From Streptomyces venezuelae (lineage in GTDB: Bacteria > Actinomycetota > Actinomycetes > Streptomycetales > Streptomycetaceae), in contig NZ_CP029191.1 in assembly GCF_008642335.1 (NCBI RefSeq), forward strand, positions 2,604,001 through 2,668,000: a DNA stretch of 64,000 nt. The letters are read 5' to 3'. Both the position numbers and the translations under genes were made by a program. Each line of letters opens with the position of its first letter. Position 1 is the stretch's first letter. The notes beneath the pieces were generated by a model. The model did no database searches, was not told the origin of the DNA, and saw nothing but the letters and a program-made list of their open reading frames with translations. Below are positions 1-7,898 of the stretch, piece by piece.

Positions 1-155
1 TTAGGCGTTGGCCAAGGGTTACTCCGCGTACCGCCCACTATCGGGGCAACACCAAGATCGTGTCGCACTTTGATAACAACGCAATAACTCAAACCCCGTA
101 CCCACCGGTATGGAGCGACCTAGCATGCGGCGGACCGAACCATCTCGGAGCCGCC

Positions 156-1262
156 ATGAACCCTCTGCACCCGCACCGCAAGAGCCGTTCCGTCCCGCGT
201 TCCGCCGCCCGCTCGCCCGTGCCACGGGCCCTCGGCGTCGGCGCACTGCTCCTGATACCCCTGCTCGTCTTCGCCGGCGGTGACGCCCTGAGAGCCGCCG
301 TCGACTTCACCGCGGGCGTCCTCTCCCTGGTCTCGCTGACCGCCGCCGTGGTCTGGGGCCTGGTGGCCACCGACCGCCTGTTCCTGCACTCGCGCCAGCG
401 TCTGCTCGCCCAGGCCGTGCACCGCGCCACCGCGATCGCCTCCGTCGGCTTCCTGCTGCTGCACGGCACCGTCAAGGTCGCCCTCGACCACGTGTCACTG
501 TTCGGCGCCCTGATGCCCTTCGGGCTCGGCGTCACGGGCAGCGCGGGGCTCATCGGGCTCGGCTCGCTCGCGGGCCTCCTGATGGTCGCCACGGCCGTCA
601 CAGGCGCCCTCCGCAGCGCCTTCGCCTCCCCCGCCCGGATCGCGTCGCGCTGGCGGGCGATGCACATGCTGGCCTACCCCGCCTGGTGCTCGGCGCTCAT
701 CCACGGCCTGTACGCGGGCCGCGAGCCCAAGCCCTGGGTCGTCACGCTGTACGCACTGTGCCTGGTCGCGGTCGCCGGAGCGGTCGCCCTCCGCGCGGCA
801 CCGCCACCGGTCAAGCGGAAGGTCGCCGCCCGCGTCCTCGCCCTGCTCGAACCGGAAGGCGCCGCCCCGCACCGGGACGAGCCTCCCGCGCGGGACACCC
901 TCTCCACCCCGCTGCCCGGCACGACCGCCCCACCCCCCGCGACGGACCCCGTGGTCGGCATCTCGGCGGCCTACCGCGCCCTGACCGTCACCGCGCCACC
1001 GCCCCACCCCACCGTCCCGCCGCCCCGCGCCGAGCCCCCGGGCCGCTGGCCCGCGCCCTCCCCGCCACCGCCCGCCGAGTCCCCCTACGTCGCCCCCCAG
1101 CCGACGTACGACACCACGCCCCAGCCCGTGTACGACCCCTCGTACGACGCCCCCCTCGACCCCGTGTACGACAGCGGTCCCGCCACCGAACCGCTGCATC
1201 GGCCCTTTCAGGCCCCCGGCACGGGCGAGCCCTGGAACGCCGCCACCGGAGGCCACCCGTGA
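156..1262 (+). CDS. Ferric-reductase-like heme membrane protein
   Basis: A 368-residue membrane protein resembling the transmembrane domain of ferric reductases and cytochrome b-type proteins. The first ~230 residues hold about six hydrophobic segments. Histidines sit in or beside the helices in the contexts VHRAT, LLHGTVK, MHMLAY and LIHGLYAG, which suits bis-histidine heme ligation. The last ~130 residues are a Pro-rich, probably disordered cytoplasmic tail with Y-D-P/Y-D-T motifs. I chose the ATG at 156 because CTCGGAG lies just upstream; a more upstream in-frame ATG at 60 has no good ribosome binding site. The stop overlaps the GTG of the next gene (GTGA), so the two are translationally coupled. 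It probably passes electrons to or from the flavo/Fe-S protein encoded next. The true acceptor is unknown. Confidence 0.75.
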   Translation: MNPLHPHRKSRSVPRSAARSPVPRALGVGALLLIPLLVFAGGDALRAAVDFTAGVLSLVSLTAAVVWGLVATDRLFLHSRQRLLAQAVHRATAIASVGFLLLHGTVKVALDHVSLFGALMPFGLGVTGSAGLIGLGSLAGLLMVATAVTGALRSAFASPARIASRWRAMHMLAYPAWCSALIHGLYAGREPKPWVVTLYALCLVAVAGAVALRAAPPPVKRKVAARVLALLEPEGAAPHRDEPPARDTLSTPLPGTTAPPPATDPVVGISAAYRALTVTAPPPHPTVPPPRAEPPGRWPAPSPPPPAESPYVAPQPTYDTTPQPVYDPSYDAPLDPVYDSGPATEPLHRPFQAPGTGEPWNAATGGHP

Positions 1263-2851
1263 ACGCCTCGCTCCCCGACGTCCCCGAAGTCCGCGTCGTC
1301 GGCCTGCCCCTGCTCACCTCGGGCTTCGACCTCGTCGAACGCCTCGACCTCTCCATGCACCTGAAGGTGCACGGCCCGCTGGAACCGATGGCCGGCGAAC
1401 CGCTCGCCCGCCTCGCCGAGCACATCGCCCTGCGGGGCCGCGGTGGCGCGGGGTTCCCCTTCGCCCGGAAGCTGCGGTCCGTCGCCGACGCGGCGATCCG
1501 GCGCGGCATACGCCCTGTGGTCGTCGTCAACGGCAGCGAGGACGAGCCCGCCTGCCGTAAGGACACCGTCCTGATCAACCGCGCGCCGCACCTCATCCTC
1601 GACGGCGCCCTCCTGGCCGCCGAGGCCATCGGGGCACGCACCCTGGTCGTCGGCGTGACCCGCGACTCGACCGAGGCGTCGATGCGCACCGCGCTGGCCG
1701 AGCGCGGCCTGGGCAACCGCCGCGGATCGGCCCTCCGCGCGCGCGTGCAGCGCAATCCGGTGCGCATGGTCACCGGGGAGTCCTCCGCCCTCGTCCGCTC
1801 GGCGGACGGCGGGCCCCCGCTGCCGCCGGGCCGCAAGGTGCGGACGTCCGACTCCGGAGTTGGCGGCGCCCCCACCCTGCTCTCCAACGCGGAGACGTTC
1901 GCCCAGCTCGCCGTCGCCGCAAGGACAGGCGCCGACCGCTACTGCCGCACCGGCCTGCGCGACGAACCCGGCACCGTCCTGCTGACCCTCTCCGGAGCGG
2001 TCGCCCGGCCGATGGTCGTCGAGGTCCCCACCGGAGTGCCTCTCCAGTACGTCCTCCAACTGGCCGGAGCGCCGTCGCTTCCCCAGGGCGTGCTGACGGG
2101 CGGCTATCACGGCAGGTGGCTCGACGGGGCGACGGCGCACGACGCCGTCGTCTCCCGCGCCTCCCTGGACGCGTGCGGGGGCGCTCTCGGCGCGGGCGCG
2201 ATCCTGCCGATCGGTGAGGGCACCTGCCCGCTGGGCGAGTCGCTGCGGGTCGCGCACTGGCTGGCCGCCGAGAGCAGCGGGCAGTGCGGCCCCTGCTACC
2301 TCGGCCTGCCCGCGGCGGCGCGCGGCCTCGCCGACGTGCTGCAGGGCGGCGGACCGACCGCCCTCGAAGCGCTGCGCGAGGTGACACGGGCCGTGAAGCG
2401 GCGCGGCGCGTGCAAGCACCCGGACGGCTCGGCGGCCTTCCTGGAGTCGTCGATCTCGGCGTTCACGGACGACCTCGCCGCGCACGTCCTGGGCGGCGGG
2501 TGCGGCCGTCCCGTCGAGGGTGTCCTCCCCCTCCAGGAGGACACGCCGCCGGCAGAGGCTCCCAGCGGGCGCACGCTGGCCGTCGACTGGACGCTCTGCC
2601 AGGGGCACGGCCTCTGCGCGGACATCGTCCCGGAGCTGATCCAGCTGGGCCCCGACGGCTTCCCGTCGGTGGCGGAAGCGTCCGTCCCTCGTTACTCCGA
2701 AGCGCGTGCCGCCCGCGCCGTGCGCCGCTGCCCCGCGCTCGCCCTGCGCATCGAGGAGGCACCGAAGGAGGCCGCGCCGTCCCGCACGGCACTGCCCGCC
2801 GCGCTCCCGCCGGGCCGGAGCCGCCGCGCGCTCGGCAGCGGAAGGCAGTGA
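1259..2851 (+). CDS. NuoF-like NADH/flavin Fe-S protein with fused ferredoxin
   Basis: A 530-residue protein related to the 51 kDa (NuoF) subunit of complex I. It has the Gly-rich FMN/NAD-binding motif GRGGAGFPFARK near residue 62 and a degenerate second motif, NGSEDEPACRKD. A Fe-S region follows near residues 338-385, then a C-terminal ferredoxin with C-x5-C (CQGHGLC) and a later CP, typical of a 3Fe-4S cluster. The usual four-Cys N3 ligand set is altered: S340 replaces the first Cys, with C343, C346 and C385 retained. The gene starts with GTG overlapping the stop of the membrane heme gene. It is not in a nuo operon, so it is likely a stand-alone electron-transfer module (NAD(P)H to ferredoxin or heme). 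The substrate is not evident. Confidence 0.78.
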   Translation: MNASLPDVPEVRVVGLPLLTSGFDLVERLDLSMHLKVHGPLEPMAGEPLARLAEHIALRGRGGAGFPFARKLRSVADAAIRRGIRPVVVVNGSEDEPACRKDTVLINRAPHLILDGALLAAEAIGARTLVVGVTRDSTEASMRTALAERGLGNRRGSALRARVQRNPVRMVTGESSALVRSADGGPPLPPGRKVRTSDSGVGGAPTLLSNAETFAQLAVAARTGADRYCRTGLRDEPGTVLLTLSGAVARPMVVEVPTGVPLQYVLQLAGAPSLPQGVLTGGYHGRWLDGATAHDAVVSRASLDACGGALGAGAILPIGEGTCPLGESLRVAHWLAAESSGQCGPCYLGLPAAARGLADVLQGGGPTALEALREVTRAVKRRGACKHPDGSAAFLESSISAFTDDLAAHVLGGGCGRPVEGVLPLQEDTPPAEAPSGRTLAVDWTLCQGHGLCADIVPELIQLGPDGFPSVAEASVPRYSEARAARAVRRCPALALRIEEAPKEAAPSRTALPAALPPGRSRRALGSGRQ

Positions 2852-2874
2852 GGAGACGACAGCTGCCGGACACG

Positions 2875-2906
2875 AAAAAGCGGGCCACCCGATTCGGGTG
2901 GCCCGC
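2875..2906 (-). terminator. Terminator of first tRNA-Ala
   Basis: An 11-bp perfect stem (2880-2890 with 2896-2906) and a 5-nt loop, followed on the minus strand by five T's (AAAAA at 2875-2879). This is a classic intrinsic terminator just downstream of the tRNA. Confidence 0.8.
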
Positions 2907-2916
2907 TCATATCCTG

Positions 2917-2989
2917 TGGAGCTAAGGAGAATTGAACTCCTGACCTCCTGCATGCCATGCAGGCGCTCTACCAACTGAGCTATAGCCCC
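2917..2989 (-). tRNA. tRNA-Ala(GGC)
   Basis: A 73-nt tRNA on the minus strand. The acceptor stem GGGGCTA/TAGCTCC has one G-T pair and discriminator A. The D-arm is AGCTCAGTTGGTAGAGC. The anticodon stem CCTGC/GCAGG encloses the loop ATGGCAT, giving anticodon GGC, and the T-arm is GGAGTTCAATTCTCC. CCA is not encoded. It is identical to the copy at 4851-4923. Confidence 0.97.
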
Positions 2990-3110
2990 TTGCTTGTCCG
3001 CCCGGTTTCCCCGGCGGCTCCGCCAACATTACACGGTCATACCCGTGCTCCACCAAATCGTTTCCGGTCTGGGCCGGTGTGGGTGGATACGGGCGGTACT
3101 GTCAGCCTTC

Positions 3111-4322
3111 GTGACCGTGCTCGCGCTCCCCGCCGCCCGCCGCCGCGTGCCACTGGCCGCCGGGGCCTGCCTGCTCTCCTTCACGGCCTTCTGGCTCGCC
3201 CAGCGTGCCGCCGACGTCTCGATGATCGACCTGATGGTCTACCGCGCCGAGGGCGAGACCGTGCGCGCGGGCGGCGACCTCTACGCGCTGCGCACCACCG
3301 AGGCCCATCTGCCCACCACCTACCCGCCGTTCGCCGCGCTGCTCTTCACCCCGCTGACGCTGCTGGACACGGCGGTCATGCGCACCCTCGCGACGCCGGC
3401 CAACCTGGCGCTCCTGATCGCCTTCGTGCACCTGTCCCTACGGCTGGTCGGCGAACGGCACGCGCGCGTGGAGACCGTTCTGTGGGCGTCCGCCCTCGCC
3501 GTGTGGTGCGAGCCGGTGTGGACGACGCTGCGCTACGGACAGGTCAACCTGCTGCTCGCCGTCCTCGTCCTGTGGGACCTGACGCGGCGCGCAGGACACC
3601 GCTGGACCGGCGTGGGCATCGGCGTCGCGGCGGCGATCAAGCTCACGCCCGCGCTCTTCGCGGTCCTCCTGCTGCTCACCGGGGCCGCCGAGGCCGTCCG
3701 GCACGGACCGTGGCGGCCTGCCGTGCGGCACGCGTGCGTGGCGGCCGTCTCGTTCGCCGGGGCGACGCTCCTCGCAGCCGCCGTCCTGCCGTACGACTCG
3801 TGGCGGTTCTGGACCCGGATGGTCTTCGAGGCGGGCCGGGTCGGCCTTGCCGAGGACACCGCGAACCAGTCGCTGCGCGGCGTCCTGGCGCGCCTCCTGC
3901 ACACCGGGGAGCCCGGCGCCACGTGGGCTGTTGCGGCCGCCATGACCGGCGCGCTGGGCCTCGCGGTGGCGACGGCCTCCGCACTGCGCGGGGAACGGGC
4001 CCGGTCGGTGCTCTGCTGCGCCGCGACGGCGCTTCTGGTGAGCCCGGTGTCGTGGTCGCACCACTGGGTGTGGTGCGTGCCGATGGCGCTGCTCCTGTGG
4101 GCGGACGCGGAGCGACGTGGCGGCCGGGCGCGGTGGGCGGCGGTCGGAGGCATGTGCCTGGTCTTCTGCTCGTACGCCCTGTGGTGGGTGCCCCATGGCG
4201 TCGGGCGGCTCGAACTCGACCAGAACTATGGCCAGATGACGCTGTCCGCCCTCTACGTAGTGACCGCTTTTACGTTCCTGTGGACTGTCGTCACGCGGTG
4301 GCGAACGAGTAGAACCGCTTGA
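3111..4322 (+). CDS. Glycosyltransferase family 87 (mannosyltransferase-like) membrane protein
   Basis: A polytopic membrane protein of about 403 residues with the look of GT87 alpha-mannosyltransferases (PimE-like), which use polyprenyl-phosphate mannose outside the membrane. Visible features are an early extracytoplasmic acidic motif (MIDLMVYRAEG), the TYPPFAALLF segment typical of the family, and about ten hydrophobic helices. The GTG at 3111 is preferred: TACTGT at 3097-3102 is positioned as a -10 for a leaderless transcript, whereas the upstream ATG at 2994 lies 5 bp from the tRNA. The 3' end overlaps the convergent zinc-ribbon gene by 32 bp. The exact acceptor (lipid or protein) is not determinable here. 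Confidence 0.8.
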   Translation: MTVLALPAARRRVPLAAGACLLSFTAFWLAQRAADVSMIDLMVYRAEGETVRAGGDLYALRTTEAHLPTTYPPFAALLFTPLTLLDTAVMRTLATPANLALLIAFVHLSLRLVGERHARVETVLWASALAVWCEPVWTTLRYGQVNLLLAVLVLWDLTRRAGHRWTGVGIGVAAAIKLTPALFAVLLLLTGAAEAVRHGPWRPAVRHACVAAVSFAGATLLAAAVLPYDSWRFWTRMVFEAGRVGLAEDTANQSLRGVLARLLHTGEPGATWAVAAAMTGALGLAVATASALRGERARSVLCCAATALLVSPVSWSHHWVWCVPMALLLWADAERRGGRARWAAVGGMCLVFCSYALWWVPHGVGRLELDQNYGQMTLSALYVVTAFTFLWTVVTRWRTSRTA

Positions 4323-4524
4323 GGGTGCAGTGCTCGTCGAGGAGCCGGCCGTAGATCGGCTCCCCCTCCAGCTCGCGGTACGTCTCGATCGGGTCGCCTT
4401 TTATGATCAGCGCCCGCGCGCATTCCTCGCACCAGTACTGGTACTCCGGGTTGACCGGTTCCATGTCGCGGACGATCGGCGTACCACTGCCGCACCAATC
4501 GCATTTCCGCCGGTGTGCACCCAT
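4291..4524 (-). CDS. Small CxxC zinc-ribbon-like protein
   Basis: A 77-residue conserved-looking protein with two CxxC pairs (CDWC at residues 8-11 and CEEC at 32-35), likely one zinc site. It has no signal peptide or membrane segment. The ATG at 4524 is preceded by GGAGCTGATCG. It starts 3 bp after the stop of the 60-residue zinc-ribbon gene, so the two form an operon. Its 3' end overlaps the GT87 gene antisense. Function unknown; nucleic-acid or protein binding is only a guess from the ribbon. Confidence 0.7.
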   Translation of the reverse strand: MGAHRRKCDWCGSGTPIVRDMEPVNPEYQYWCEECARALIIKGDPIETYRELEGEPIYGRLLDEHCTLKRFYSFATA

Positions 4525-4527
4525 CGA

Positions 4528-4710
4528 TCAGCTCCAGCTGTGGCCGCAGGCGGTGCACACGTACGAGACTCCGCCGTTGTCACCGAGTACTTGGGCGACG
4601 TGGGACGAGCCGCAGGAAGGGCAGTCGAGGAGCGTGCGGAGCGCGGACCGTTCTCGTACCGCCGCCGCTTCGGAGGGGTGGTCGACCTCTCCGAAGATGC
4701 TCGCAGGCAT
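4528..4710 (-). CDS. Small zinc-ribbon protein
   Basis: A 60-residue protein starting MPASIFGEVDHP. Near its C-terminus it has CPSC and CTAC pairs that would form a zinc ribbon, and it ends CGHSWS. I preferred the ATG at 4710 to the upstream in-frame ATG at 4764 because GGAGGGAGAG lies just upstream. It is the first gene of a two-gene unit with the 77-residue CxxC protein (3-bp gap). Function unknown. Confidence 0.7.
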   Translation of the reverse strand: MPASIFGEVDHPSEAAAVRERSALRTLLDCPSCGSSHVAQVLGDNGGVSYVCTACGHSWS

Positions 4711-4808
4711 CGCGCTCTCCCTCCCGTCGGGCTGCGTCCCCTTCCGGCCGTCCGATTCTGCCACGGTCTGCGCGACCAGGGGGGAAGAGGTCGTGGCGGA
4801 TCACACAG

Positions 4809-4839
4809 AAAAATCCCGCCCCCCTGACGGGGACGGGAT
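4809..4839 (-). terminator. Terminator of second tRNA-Ala
   Basis: A stem of about 10 bp with one mismatch (4813-4823 with 4829-4839), followed on the minus strand by a T5 run. It lies 12 bp downstream of the tRNA. Confidence 0.75.
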
Positions 4840-4850
4840 CTTCCGGATTG

Positions 4851-4923
4851 TGGAGCTAAGGAGAATTGAACTCCTGACCTCCTGCATGCCATGCAGGCGC
4901 TCTACCAACTGAGCTATAGCCCC
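4851..4923 (-). tRNA. tRNA-Ala(GGC), second copy
   Basis: Every base of the 73 nt matches the tRNA-Ala at 2917-2989, including anticodon GGC and no encoded CCA. The identity extends only a few bases on each side, and each copy has its own unrelated terminator. Confidence 0.97.
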
Positions 4924-5016
4924 TTGCGTTCTTCCCGCTCGGCGGGCGAACAAGAAGAACTTTAGCCTGCGACCAGCCGGAATGTGAAATCCGGGTCCGG
5001 GCGCCCACCGGGACGC

Positions 5017-5658
5017 TCAGTCGTCGTCGCCGAGCACCGCTTCCGGCAGCGTGCCGGCGTTGTGCTCGAGCAGGCGCCAGCCCCGCGCGCCGCGGCCGAG
5101 GACCGACCAGCAGCAGTTGGTGAGGCCGCCGAGCCCCTCCCAGTGGTGCGGTTCGAGGCCGAGGAGACGGCCGATCGTCGTACGGATCGTGCCGCCGTGG
5201 CTGACCACCACCAGCGTGCCGTCCTCGGGCAGCTTCTCCGCATGGCGCAGGACGACGGGGGCGGCCCGGTCGGCGACCTCGGTCTCCAGCTCGCCGCCGC
5301 CGCGGCGCACGGCCTCGCCGCGCTTCCACGCGGCGTACTGGTCGCCGAAGCGGGCGATGATCTCGTCGTGCGTCAGGCCCTGCCACTCGCCCGCGTAGGT
5401 CTCGCGGAGCGCCTCCTCGTGCGTGACGGGGAGGCCGGTGATCGCGGAGAGCTCACCTGCCGTGGCGCCCGCGCGCTTCAGGTCGGAGGCGATGATCGCG
5501 TCCGGCTTCAGGGAGGCGAGCAGCCGGGCGGCGCGCTTGGCCTGGGCGACGCCCGTCTCGGTCAGCTCGATGTCCGTGGAGCCCTGGAAGCGGCGCTCCA
5601 GGTTCCACGCCGTCTGGCCGTGGCGCCACAGGATGATCCGCGGGCCGCGGTGGGTCAC
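5017..5658 (-). CDS. Histidine phosphatase family protein
   Basis: A 213-residue member of the phosphoglycerate-mutase-like histidine phosphatases. The phospho-acceptor motif LWRHGQTAWN is at residues ~10-19 (RHG). The second catalytic His is in VVSHGGTIR, and a conserved Glu follows TYAGEW. The GTG at 5658 overlaps the rsfS stop (GTGA), so it is co-translated with rsfS and nadD. Homologues in this position are often annotated as phosphoglycerate mutase, but the true substrate (sugar phosphate, nucleotide or other) is not shown. Confidence 0.88.
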   Translation of the reverse strand: MTHRGPRIILWRHGQTAWNLERRFQGSTDIELTETGVAQAKRAARLLASLKPDAIIASDLKRAGATAGELSAITGLPVTHEEALRETYAGEWQGLTHDEIIARFGDQYAAWKRGEAVRRGGGELETEVADRAAPVVLRHAEKLPEDGTLVVVSHGGTIRTTIGRLLGLEPHHWEGLGGLTNCCWSVLGRGARGWRLLEHNAGTLPEAVLGDDD

Positions 5659-6098
5659 CGCAGCTCACCGTCCAGGTCGGCCTCCTCCGCGGCCTGCTGC
5701 TCGGCGTGCTCGGCGCCCTTGCCGCGGGTCGCCTTGGCGTCCTCGGGCAGGTCGATCTCGGGGCAGTCCTTCCAGAGGCGCTCGAGCGCGTAGAAGACAC
5801 GCTCCTCGCTGTGCTGGACGTGCACCACGATGTCCACGTAGTCGAGGAGGATCCAGCGGGCGTCGCGGTCGCCCTCACGGCGGACCGGCTTGGCGCCGAG
5901 CTGCTTGTTCAGCTGCTCCTCGATCTCGTCGACGATCGACTTGACCTGGCGGTCGTTGGGTGCGGAGGCGAGCAGGAAGGCGTCGGTGATCGACAGCACG
6001 TCGCTGACGTCGTACGCGATGATGTCGTGCGCGAGCTTGTCGGCAGCCGCCTGGGCGGCGACGGTGATGAGCTCGGTGGAGCGGTCCGTGGCGGTCAC
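5655..6098 (-). CDS. rsfS: Ribosome silencing factor RsfS
   Basis: A 147-residue RsfS/Iojap family protein. It binds ribosomal protein uL14 on the 50S subunit and blocks joining with 30S under nutrient limitation. The fold core is visible as the ADKLAHDIIAYDVSD segment, ITDAFLLASAPNDRQVKSI and the ARWILLDYVDIVVHVQ signature. The C-terminal ~30 residues are an acidic, Ala-rich tail. I chose the GTG at 6098 (VTATDRSTEL) because AAGGAAAG precedes it. It lies downstream of nadD and the LCP gene and overlaps the histidine phosphatase start. Confidence 0.92.
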   Translation of the reverse strand: MTATDRSTELITVAAQAAADKLAHDIIAYDVSDVLSITDAFLLASAPNDRQVKSIVDEIEEQLNKQLGAKPVRREGDRDARWILLDYVDIVVHVQHSEERVFYALERLWKDCPEIDLPEDAKATRGKGAEHAEQQAAEEADLDGELR

Positions 6099-6220
6099 TA
6101 GTGAGCTTTCCTTCGGCTGGTGGATACACCCCAAGGGTCTCACGGACCGCCGACAGCGCCCCAGACGATTACGTCACCGCTCCGGCGCGGGCCGTCCGGC
6201 ATGGCCCGCGCCGACCGCTC

Positions 6221-7882
6221 TCACCTGGTCCTGTAGTCCTGTCCGAGCACTACGGAGACGTCGGCGTTGGCCGCCGTGCTCCCCTTGCGGACCGCGCTCT
6301 CCGGCAGGCCGAGGGTCTTGGCGACCTCGGTGGCCTGCTCCTTCTTGTCCGCGTCGGCGTAGGTGACCTGGGAGGCGGGCTGGGCGGCCGAGCCCGCGCC
6401 GCCGTCGATGAAGGTGTAGCCGCCGTTGACCAGGGAGACCCGGGCGTCCTGGGCCGCGCCCTTCTTGCCGGAGGCGTTCTTCACGCCGACCCGTACGGCC
6501 GCGTCCTTGTCCGGACTCTTCACCGCGCCGCCGAGCACGTCCTTGACCACGGCCTCTCCCGCCCCGTCGGTCAGCGTGCCGCCCTGGCCCACCGGCAGCA
6601 GCGTCGTCTTGTAGTCGCCGCCCTTCGCGCGGTCGGCGAGCTTGGCGAGGAAGGCGCCGAGGTCCTTGTCCTCCAGCGACGGGTCGAGGATCTGGGCGAG
6701 CGACTGCACCGTGGTCGTGGCCGCCTGCGGGTCCGACGACAGCTTGCGCAGGACGCCCTGCATGACCGCTCCGAAGCGCCGGAGCTGGTCGGCCTCCTGC
6801 TCGCCGGAGGCGCGGTACGTGGCGTACGCGACGGCCATCTTGCCGCTCAGGGTCTGCTGCTCGCCCTTCTTGACGAGGGGGGCCTCGCCCTTCTTGGCCT
6901 TGGGGTCGGGCACGTCGGCGTTCGTGTCGATGTCGATGTTGCCGACGAGCTCGACGAGGTTCTCCAGGTACGGGGTGTCGAGCCGCCACGTGCCCTCGAC
7001 CTGCGTGCCGAGCACCGTGTCGATCGCGTCGCGGGTGCCGGTCGAGCCGTCGTCGTCGACGGACTTGCCGAGCGTCGTCGGCGTGCCGTCGTCGTCCGAG
7101 ACGGCGAGCGTGTTGGGCAGCAGGACGGTGGCGCCCCGCTCCGTGGTCGCGTTGTTCACAAGCAGCGCGGTCGAGGTGCCGCCGCCCTTGGTGTTGTGCA
7201 GGTGCAGGACGATCACGTCGCGCTTCTGCGGTCCTGACGCGGCGGCCGCGCCGCCGTCGTCGCCGGACTGGCCGGGGAGCTTGCCCGCGAACCACAGATA
7301 GCCGACGCCACCGGCGATCACCAGAGCGAGGACCACGACCAGCGCGACGACCCGGGAACGCCCGCGCCGCTTGGCCTCCTCGCGCCGCTCGGTGCGGCTC
7401 TCGGTGAACTTCAGCCAGTCGATGACGTCTTCGGATTCCTCGTCCGGCTCCTCGATGAACGAGAACTGCTCGGTCTTGTACTCACCGGGCTGCTCGCGAC
7501 GGGGCGGGGGCGCGGGCGCGGGTTCCGGCACCGGCACCGGCTCGGGCTCCGGTGCCGACGGCTGTTGCTGGTGCTGCGGTTGCTGTTGCTGCGGTTGCTG
7601 CTGCTGCGGGATCCATCCGGCGTTGTCGTACGAGGTTCCGGCCCCGCCGTACACGTCGTACCCCTGCTGCCCACCCGCGTACGGGTCGTACCCCTGGGAC
7701 TGCTGCGGCACCTGCGGCTGCTGCGCCTGCTGGACCTGTTGGGCCTGCTGAACCTGCTGGTACACCGGCCGCCCGTACTCGTCGTACCCGACGACCTGGT
7801 ACTGGTCGGCCGCGTACTCACCCGCGTACTCGCCCGCATACGGGTCAGTGCCCGCATAAGGGTCGTACTGTCGGTCGTTCAC
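6221..7882 (-). CDS. LytR-CpsA-Psr family protein with LytR_C domain
   Basis: A 553-residue type II membrane protein. Residues 1-177 form a Gln/Pro/Tyr-rich cytoplasmic region with YDPYAG repeats and glutamine runs, and one TM helix lies at ~178-198. The extracellular part begins DVIVLHLHNTKGG and has an LCP-like core (residues ~220-410) and a C-terminal LytR_C-type domain ending near VVLGQDYRTR. LCP proteins transfer lipid-linked glycopolymers to peptidoglycan. From memory, the Streptomyces coelicolor LCP gene at the equivalent place was named pdtA and linked to spore-wall glycopolymer; I cannot verify identity. The GTG at 7882 follows GAGAGGGGCACC. It lies between nadD and rsfS. The LCP core is divergent. 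Confidence 0.82.
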   Translation of the reverse strand: MNDRQYDPYAGTDPYAGEYAGEYAADQYQVVGYDEYGRPVYQQVQQAQQVQQAQQPQVPQQSQGYDPYAGGQQGYDVYGGAGTSYDNAGWIPQQQQPQQQQPQHQQQPSAPEPEPVPVPEPAPAPPPRREQPGEYKTEQFSFIEEPDEESEDVIDWLKFTESRTERREEAKRRGRSRVVALVVVLALVIAGGVGYLWFAGKLPGQSGDDGGAAAASGPQKRDVIVLHLHNTKGGGTSTALLVNNATTERGATVLLPNTLAVSDDDGTPTTLGKSVDDDGSTGTRDAIDTVLGTQVEGTWRLDTPYLENLVELVGNIDIDTNADVPDPKAKKGEAPLVKKGEQQTLSGKMAVAYATYRASGEQEADQLRRFGAVMQGVLRKLSSDPQAATTTVQSLAQILDPSLEDKDLGAFLAKLADRAKGGDYKTTLLPVGQGGTLTDGAGEAVVKDVLGGAVKSPDKDAAVRVGVKNASGKKGAAQDARVSLVNGGYTFIDGGAGSAAQPASQVTYADADKKEQATEVAKTLGLPESAVRKGSTAANADVSVVLGQDYRTR

Positions 7883-7898
7883 CGGTGCCCCTCTCGGC

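Noticed and set aside
1..155. Coding start at 60 for the first gene
   Set aside because: There is no ribosome binding site. The N-terminal 32 residues lack similarity to a membrane protein start, and ATG 156 has CTCGGAG. I see no firm promoter in this stretch.
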